Assembly (NCBI GenBank): GCA_002307315.1
Contig: DBTZ01000055.1
Coordinates: 386 to 8,690, forward strand
Length of the DNA stretch: 8,305 nt
Source: Alphaproteobacteria bacterium UBA1303
GTDB lineage: Bacteria > Pseudomonadota > Alphaproteobacteria > Micropepsales > Micropepsaceae
Direction of reading: 5' to 3'
The position numbers and the translations under genes are program-made. Position 1 is the first letter of the stretch; each line of letters opens with the position of its first letter. Of this stretch, positions 6,520 to 8,305 are shown in pieces. The notes beneath the pieces are model-generated. The model was not told the origin of the DNA. It did not search any database and saw only the letters and a program-made list of their open reading frames with translations.

Positions 6520-6539
6520 TCCCGGCGATAACGCCGGGA
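6520..6539 (-). promoter_or_regulatory. Perfect 8-bp stem-loop in the dnaA leader
   Basis: Arms TCCCGGCG (6520-6527) and CGCCGGGA (6532-6539) flank a 4-base ATAA loop on the plus strand. It lies about 110-130 bases ahead of the dnaA start and immediately before the purine-rich GGAGGATGAGG stretch. No U run follows on either strand, so it is not a terminator; a role in leader folding is inference. Confidence 0.5.
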
Positions 6540-6610
6540 AGTATCCGTTCCTCTCATTTTGGGTCTCTCCCTCGCCGCGGCAACACCGTGCGCGGTTGAA
6601 TGGGTTTGGG

Positions 6611-6629
6611 TTACTGCCTGTGACAGTAA
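6611..6629. promoter_or_regulatory. 19-bp dyad, operator-like
   Basis: TTACTG (6611-6616) and its exact reverse complement CAGTAA (6624-6629) flank the 7 bases CCTGTGA. It overlaps a second dyad: AGTA (6625-6628) and TACT (6633-6636), enclosed by TGAC (6621-6624) and GTCA (6640-6643). Stacked dyads of this size about 200 bases upstream of dnaA suit a dimeric regulator. No known regulator is assigned. Confidence 0.4.
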
Positions 6630-6754
6630 AAATACTTTTGTCATCGTCCGCCCCCAAAAAGCAATAAATCACCCGCGCGCTGCTGCACGCTTTTCGTTGT
6701 CTAATATAGAGATTTACTTAAGAACTTAGCCCGGAACTCGTCAACAAAACAACG

Positions 6755-6812
6755 AGAGAACAGTCAAATACTAGAATTTCACTTCTCATCTTCTTACCCG
6801 TGACTGTTCTCT
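6755..6812. repeat. Perfect 12-bp inverted repeat with 34-base spacer
   Basis: AGAGAACAGTCA (6755-6766) is the exact reverse complement of TGACTGTTCTCT (6801-6812). On the minus strand it is followed by CGTTGTTTTGTTG, a T-rich but imperfect tail, so a backup terminator for rpsT is possible. The arms share the ACTGT/ACAGT core with the dyad at 6611-6629. Confidence 0.7.
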
Positions 6813-7046
6813 GTCCGTCATCAGTTTGGTAAACATATGCCTAACGCGGGTTCGCCGCAAGGGGGACGAAATGGGAACGTCACGAATCTGTGTCAAAAAA
6901 AGCCGAACCATCTTCGCACTAACCGCATGTTCTTTATACGGAAAAACCATCCGACTTAAAACTCGTTAAAACGAATCAGCCACTTAGACCGGCACTCCAA
7001 CATTGCTGCGCCGCAAAATTTTCACATCGGTTAATTCTGTCTGCCG

Positions 7047-7102
7047 ACAAACAAAAAGAACCCTGTCGCAAGTAAACGACTGCGACTTAAGAACGTACAG
7101 GG
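7047..7102 (-). terminator. Probable Rho-independent terminator of rpsT
   Basis: On the minus strand GTCGCAGT and ACTTGCGAC (7065-7086 overall) pair in an 8-bp stem with one bulged A and a 5-base loop. Next come AGGG and TTCTTTTTGTTTG (7048-7060). An alternative outer stem CCCTGT/ACAGGG uses 7061-7066 and 7097-7102. It lies about 40-75 bases past the rpsT stop. Confidence 0.6.
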
Positions 7103-7122
7103 AAATTTTCAGAATTGAAATT

Positions 7123-7386
7123 TTATTTCAGTTTGGCGACAGCTTTGCCTAGCCGCGACACTTTCCGGGCCCCGGTGTTCTTATGCACCACACCCTTGGA
7201 TACGCCGCGCATGATCTCCGGTTCGGCGGTCTTCAGCGCCTTGAGCGCCGCATCCTTATCGCCGGACTGGATGGCTTCCTCGACCTGCCGCACGAAACCG
7301 CGAATGCGCATCATACGGGAATGATTGATCTTGGCGCGCTTTTCACTGGTGCGGACGCGTTTCTTGGCCGAGGCGATATTGGGCAT
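7123..7386 (-). CDS. rpsT: 30S ribosomal protein S20
   Basis: S20 is a small basic primary binder of 16S rRNA in the 30S subunit. The 87-residue product has the family length and marks: the lysine/arginine-rich N-terminus MPNIASAKKRVRTSEKRA, the central VRQVEEAI near residues 33-40, and the C-terminal KGVVHKNTGARKVSRL near 64-79. The ATG at 7384-7386 has AGGA six bases upstream. Two promoter-like pairs lie ahead of it and a hairpin terminator after it, so it looks like a monocistronic unit. rpsT directly upstream of dnaA is a recurrent alphaproteobacterial arrangement. Confidence 0.96.
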   Translation of the reverse strand: MPNIASAKKRVRTSEKRAKINHSRMMRIRGFVRQVEEAIQSGDKDAALKALKTAEPEIMRGVSKGVVHKNTGARKVSRLGKAVAKLK

Positions 7387-7427
7387 GGGGGTTCCTAACT
7401 TTTGGACCGGACACTTTGGAGCCGGGC

Positions 7428-7456
7428 GTTTTAACGGCGGCAGCCGCGGCGGTCAA
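7428..7456 (-). promoter_or_regulatory. Promoter candidate for rpsT (proximal)
   Basis: On the minus strand TTGACC (7451-7456) is followed by exactly 17 bases and TAAAAC (7428-7433). The -35 matches five and the -10 four of six consensus bases. Transcription would start about 35 bases ahead of the ATG. Confidence 0.6.
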
Positions 7457-7503
7457 TTGCCTGTTAGCGGATTTGTACCGATGTTCGAGGCCGCGCAAGG
7501 AGA

Positions 7504-7533
7504 AATATTGCCGCCGGTCGTGCAGACCGTCAA
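7504..7533 (-). promoter_or_regulatory. Second promoter candidate for rpsT (distal)
   Basis: On the minus strand TTGACG (7528-7533), 18 bases, then AATATT (7504-7509), matching four of six -10 positions. A small hairpin (CGGTC/GACCG, 7515-7529) lies in the spacer and overlaps the -35. Tandem promoters ahead of rpsT are known in E. coli; the parallel here is inference. Confidence 0.35.
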
Positions 7534-7714
7534 TCTCTTCCTATCAACGCATTGAAATACCGTTATTTATTTTTTTGCCGGCCGGGAACGTGGGCGCACT
7601 ACGCCGCAACGCTTTCCAACCGTGATGCAATCGTTTATGTAGCCGGTTCAGAGCGTCGGCGGTTGCCGAAATCGCCGATGGACGTTCGATCGTATTCCGA
7701 AAGGTACTTCGCTT

Positions 7715-8047
7715 ATGCAAACCCTGTTGCTGGTCCTAGAGCTTCTCATCGCCGCGGCCCTGATCGGCGTCGTGCTGCTGCAGCGCTCCGAGGGCGGGGC
7801 GCTCGGCATGGGCGGCGGAGGAGGAGGTCTGGGCGGGTTGTTCAGCCCGCGCGGCGCATCCGATACCTTGACCCGCACGAGCGTTATCCTGGGGGCGGCG
7901 TTCTTCGCCGTTTGTATCGCGCTCAGCTTGTTGGTGCGCTATTCGGAGAAGCCGCGCTCGATGCTCGATTCGGCCGCGCCGCAGCCCCAGACCAGCCAGC
8001 CGGCCAAACCGGCGGCGCCCAAGCCCGCCGTTCCCAACTCGCACTGA
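7715..8047 (+). CDS. secG: Protein translocase subunit SecG
   Basis: SecG is the small auxiliary subunit of the SecYEG channel in the inner membrane. The 110-residue product has two membrane helices (about 3-22 and 54-75) joined by the conserved QRSEGGALG (23-31), a run of glycines and the LFSPRGASDTLTRTSVILG segment (42-60). A Pro/Ala/Gln/Lys-rich tail (about 84-110) follows, as is usual in alphaproteobacteria. The ATG is preceded by AAAGG at about 10 bases. It is the first plus-strand gene right of the strand switch and lies 112 bases before pyrG. Confidence 0.95.
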   Translation: MQTLLLVLELLIAAALIGVVLLQRSEGGALGMGGGGGGLGGLFSPRGASDTLTRTSVILGAAFFAVCIALSLLVRYSEKPRSMLDSAAPQPQTSQPAKPAAPKPAVPNSH

Positions 8048-8071
8048 CCTCAATCGATTCAGCGGGTTAAA

Positions 8072-8118
8072 GACGACCTTGGGGATAAAATCCAAGGGCG
8101 TCGTAAAAAGTTTTTTTT
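8072..8118 (+). terminator. Terminator-like hairpin between secG and pyrG
   Basis: GACGACCTTGG (8072-8082) pairs with CCAAGGGCGTC (8092-8102): ten pairs and one A-G mismatch, with a 9-base GGATAAAAT loop. Eight T follow (8111-8118) after a GTAAAAAG spacer, which is longer than in an ideal terminator. It may end secG or act as partial attenuation before pyrG. A second small stem, GCGCTT/AAGGCGC (8119-8134), follows directly. Confidence 0.6.
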
Positions 8119-8159
8119 GCGCTTGAGAAGGCGCTCCTCTTTCTACATGTTGGCCTCCC

Positions 8160-8305
8160 ATGGCGCGGATGATCTTCATTACTGGCGGCGTGGTCTCTTC
8201 CCTCGGAAAAGGTCTTGCCTCGGCGGCTCTAGGAGCCTTGTTGCAAGCGCGCGGATTTAAAGTCCGCCTGCGCAAGCTCGATCCCTATCTCAACGTCGAT
8301 CCGGG
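8160..8305 (+). CDS. pyrG: CTP synthase, N-terminal end (truncated by window edge)
   Basis: CTP synthase makes CTP from UTP, ATP and glutamine in the cytoplasm, the last step of pyrimidine nucleotide synthesis. Only 48 whole codons are visible of about 540. They carry the diagnostic P-loop-like ITGGVVSSLGKGLASAALG (residues 7-25, with Lys17) and KLDPYLNVDP (39-48). The ATG at 8160-8162 gives the standard MAR(M)IFITGG start. No clear Shine-Dalgarno precedes it (TTGGCCTCCC), which is odd for an essential gene; an upstream ATG at 8147 is out of frame. secG then pyrG is a common alphaproteobacterial order. Confidence 0.97.
   Translation, partial: MARMIFITGGVVSSLGKGLASAALGALLQARGFKVRLRKLDPYLNVDP

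Larger units (their letters stand above)
6409..7122. other. AT-rich non-coding block between rpsT and dnaA; possible origin/control region
   Basis: 714 bases with no convincing conventional gene. By hand count 6661-7122 has about 44% G+C, well below the flanking coding DNA. It holds the dnaA leader with two hairpins and a possible leader ORF, a 19-bp dyad at 6611-6629, a 12-bp inverted repeat at 6755-6812, short reiterated motifs, and the rpsT terminator at its far end. For dnaA the best promoter guess on the minus strand is TTGACG (6738-6743) with TTAAGT 17 bases on, which is weak. No match to TTATCCACA better than about six of nine was seen in it. Lying next to dnaA and near the switch in gene direction makes an origin plausible but unproven. 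Confidence 0.5.
7387..7714. other. Divergent intergenic region between rpsT and secG
   Basis: 328 bases between two genes read outwards. It holds two minus-strand promoter candidates for rpsT and the secG ribosome site (AAAGG about 10 bases before the ATG). I see no convincing sigma-70-type pair for secG; TTGAAA at 7552-7557 next to the T-rich TTATTTATTTTTTT (7563-7576) is the only hint. No consensus DnaA box and no small gene were found. Confidence 0.5.

Noticed and set aside
6722..6737. GAAC-N8-GAAC resembling an alphaproteobacterial LexA box
   Set aside because: The LexA box of this class needs GAAC-N7-GAAC (GTTC-N7-GTTC); the spacer here is one base too long.
6956..6969. TTAA-N6-TTAA resembling a CtrA site
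   Set aside because: The CtrA consensus has a 7-base spacer; here it is 6. TTAA is also common in AT-rich DNA.
6884..6977. Two GAATC sites (GANTC, CcrM methylation) in the dnaA-rpsT block
   Set aside because: About two to three are expected by chance in 700 bases, so there is no enrichment.
7181..7189. TTATGCACC, and similar GGTGGATAC at 4871-4879, as DnaA boxes
   Set aside because: Each matches only seven of nine consensus positions; one lies inside rpsT coding sequence and the other is isolated next to the dnaA terminator.
6409..7714. tRNA, rRNA, CRISPR array or insertion sequence in the non-coding regions
   Set aside because: No cloverleaf, no regularly spaced repeats with spacers, and no transposase or terminal repeats were seen.
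7552..8070. 172-residue plus-strand ORF spanning secG in another frame
   Set aside because: It overlaps secG, is Arg/Gly/Ala-rich and unrecognisable, while secG itself has full family motifs.

Overview
The window is a replication-gene neighbourhood from a high-G+C proteobacterial chromosome. The best fit is an alphaproteobacterium of Rhodospirillales type. This rests on rpsT lying directly upstream of dnaA, on the linked order dnaA / dnaN / recF / gyrB, on a SecG with a long Pro/Ala/Gln tail followed by pyrG, and on the protein sequences. The genus cannot be named from the sequence alone.

Layout. Everything left of about 7390 reads on the minus strand and everything right of about 7700 reads on the plus strand. 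In minus-strand transcription order the genes are rpsT (ribosomal protein S20), a 714-base AT-rich non-coding block, dnaA, a bidirectional hairpin terminator, a predicted ankyrin-repeat lipoprotein, a 200-base spacer with a 12-base C run and promoter-like sequences, dnaN, recF (2 bases after dnaN, probable TTG start), a LysE/RhtB-type membrane exporter (ATGA overlap with recF), and the first 298 codons of gyrB, which runs off the left edge. On the plus strand secG is followed by a terminator-like hairpin and the first 48 codons of pyrG, which runs off the right edge.

How the genes work together. DnaA starts chromosome replication, DnaN is the sliding clamp, RecF loads recombination factors at gaps and stalled forks, and GyrB is the ATPase subunit of DNA gyrase. 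dnaN-recF-exporter-gyrB is so tightly packed that it is probably one transcript. The ankyrin gene and the exporter are accessory genes set among these core genes.

Non-coding regions. The 6409-7122 block is about 44% G+C from 6661 to 7122 by hand count, clearly poorer than the coding DNA. It contains a 12-bp perfect inverted repeat, a 19-bp dyad, two strong hairpins in the dnaA leader, a possible 34-codon leader ORF and reiterated short motifs (ACTTAAGAAC; ACTTAG-CCGG-ACTC). The position next to dnaA and near the strand switch suggests an origin or control region, but I found no consensus DnaA box (TTATCCACA) in it, so I do not call it oriC outright. The oddest coding feature is a short AT-richer palindromic stretch inside recF. 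It adds roughly 17 residues and resembles the coding-region palindromic elements known from Rickettsia and Wolbachia.
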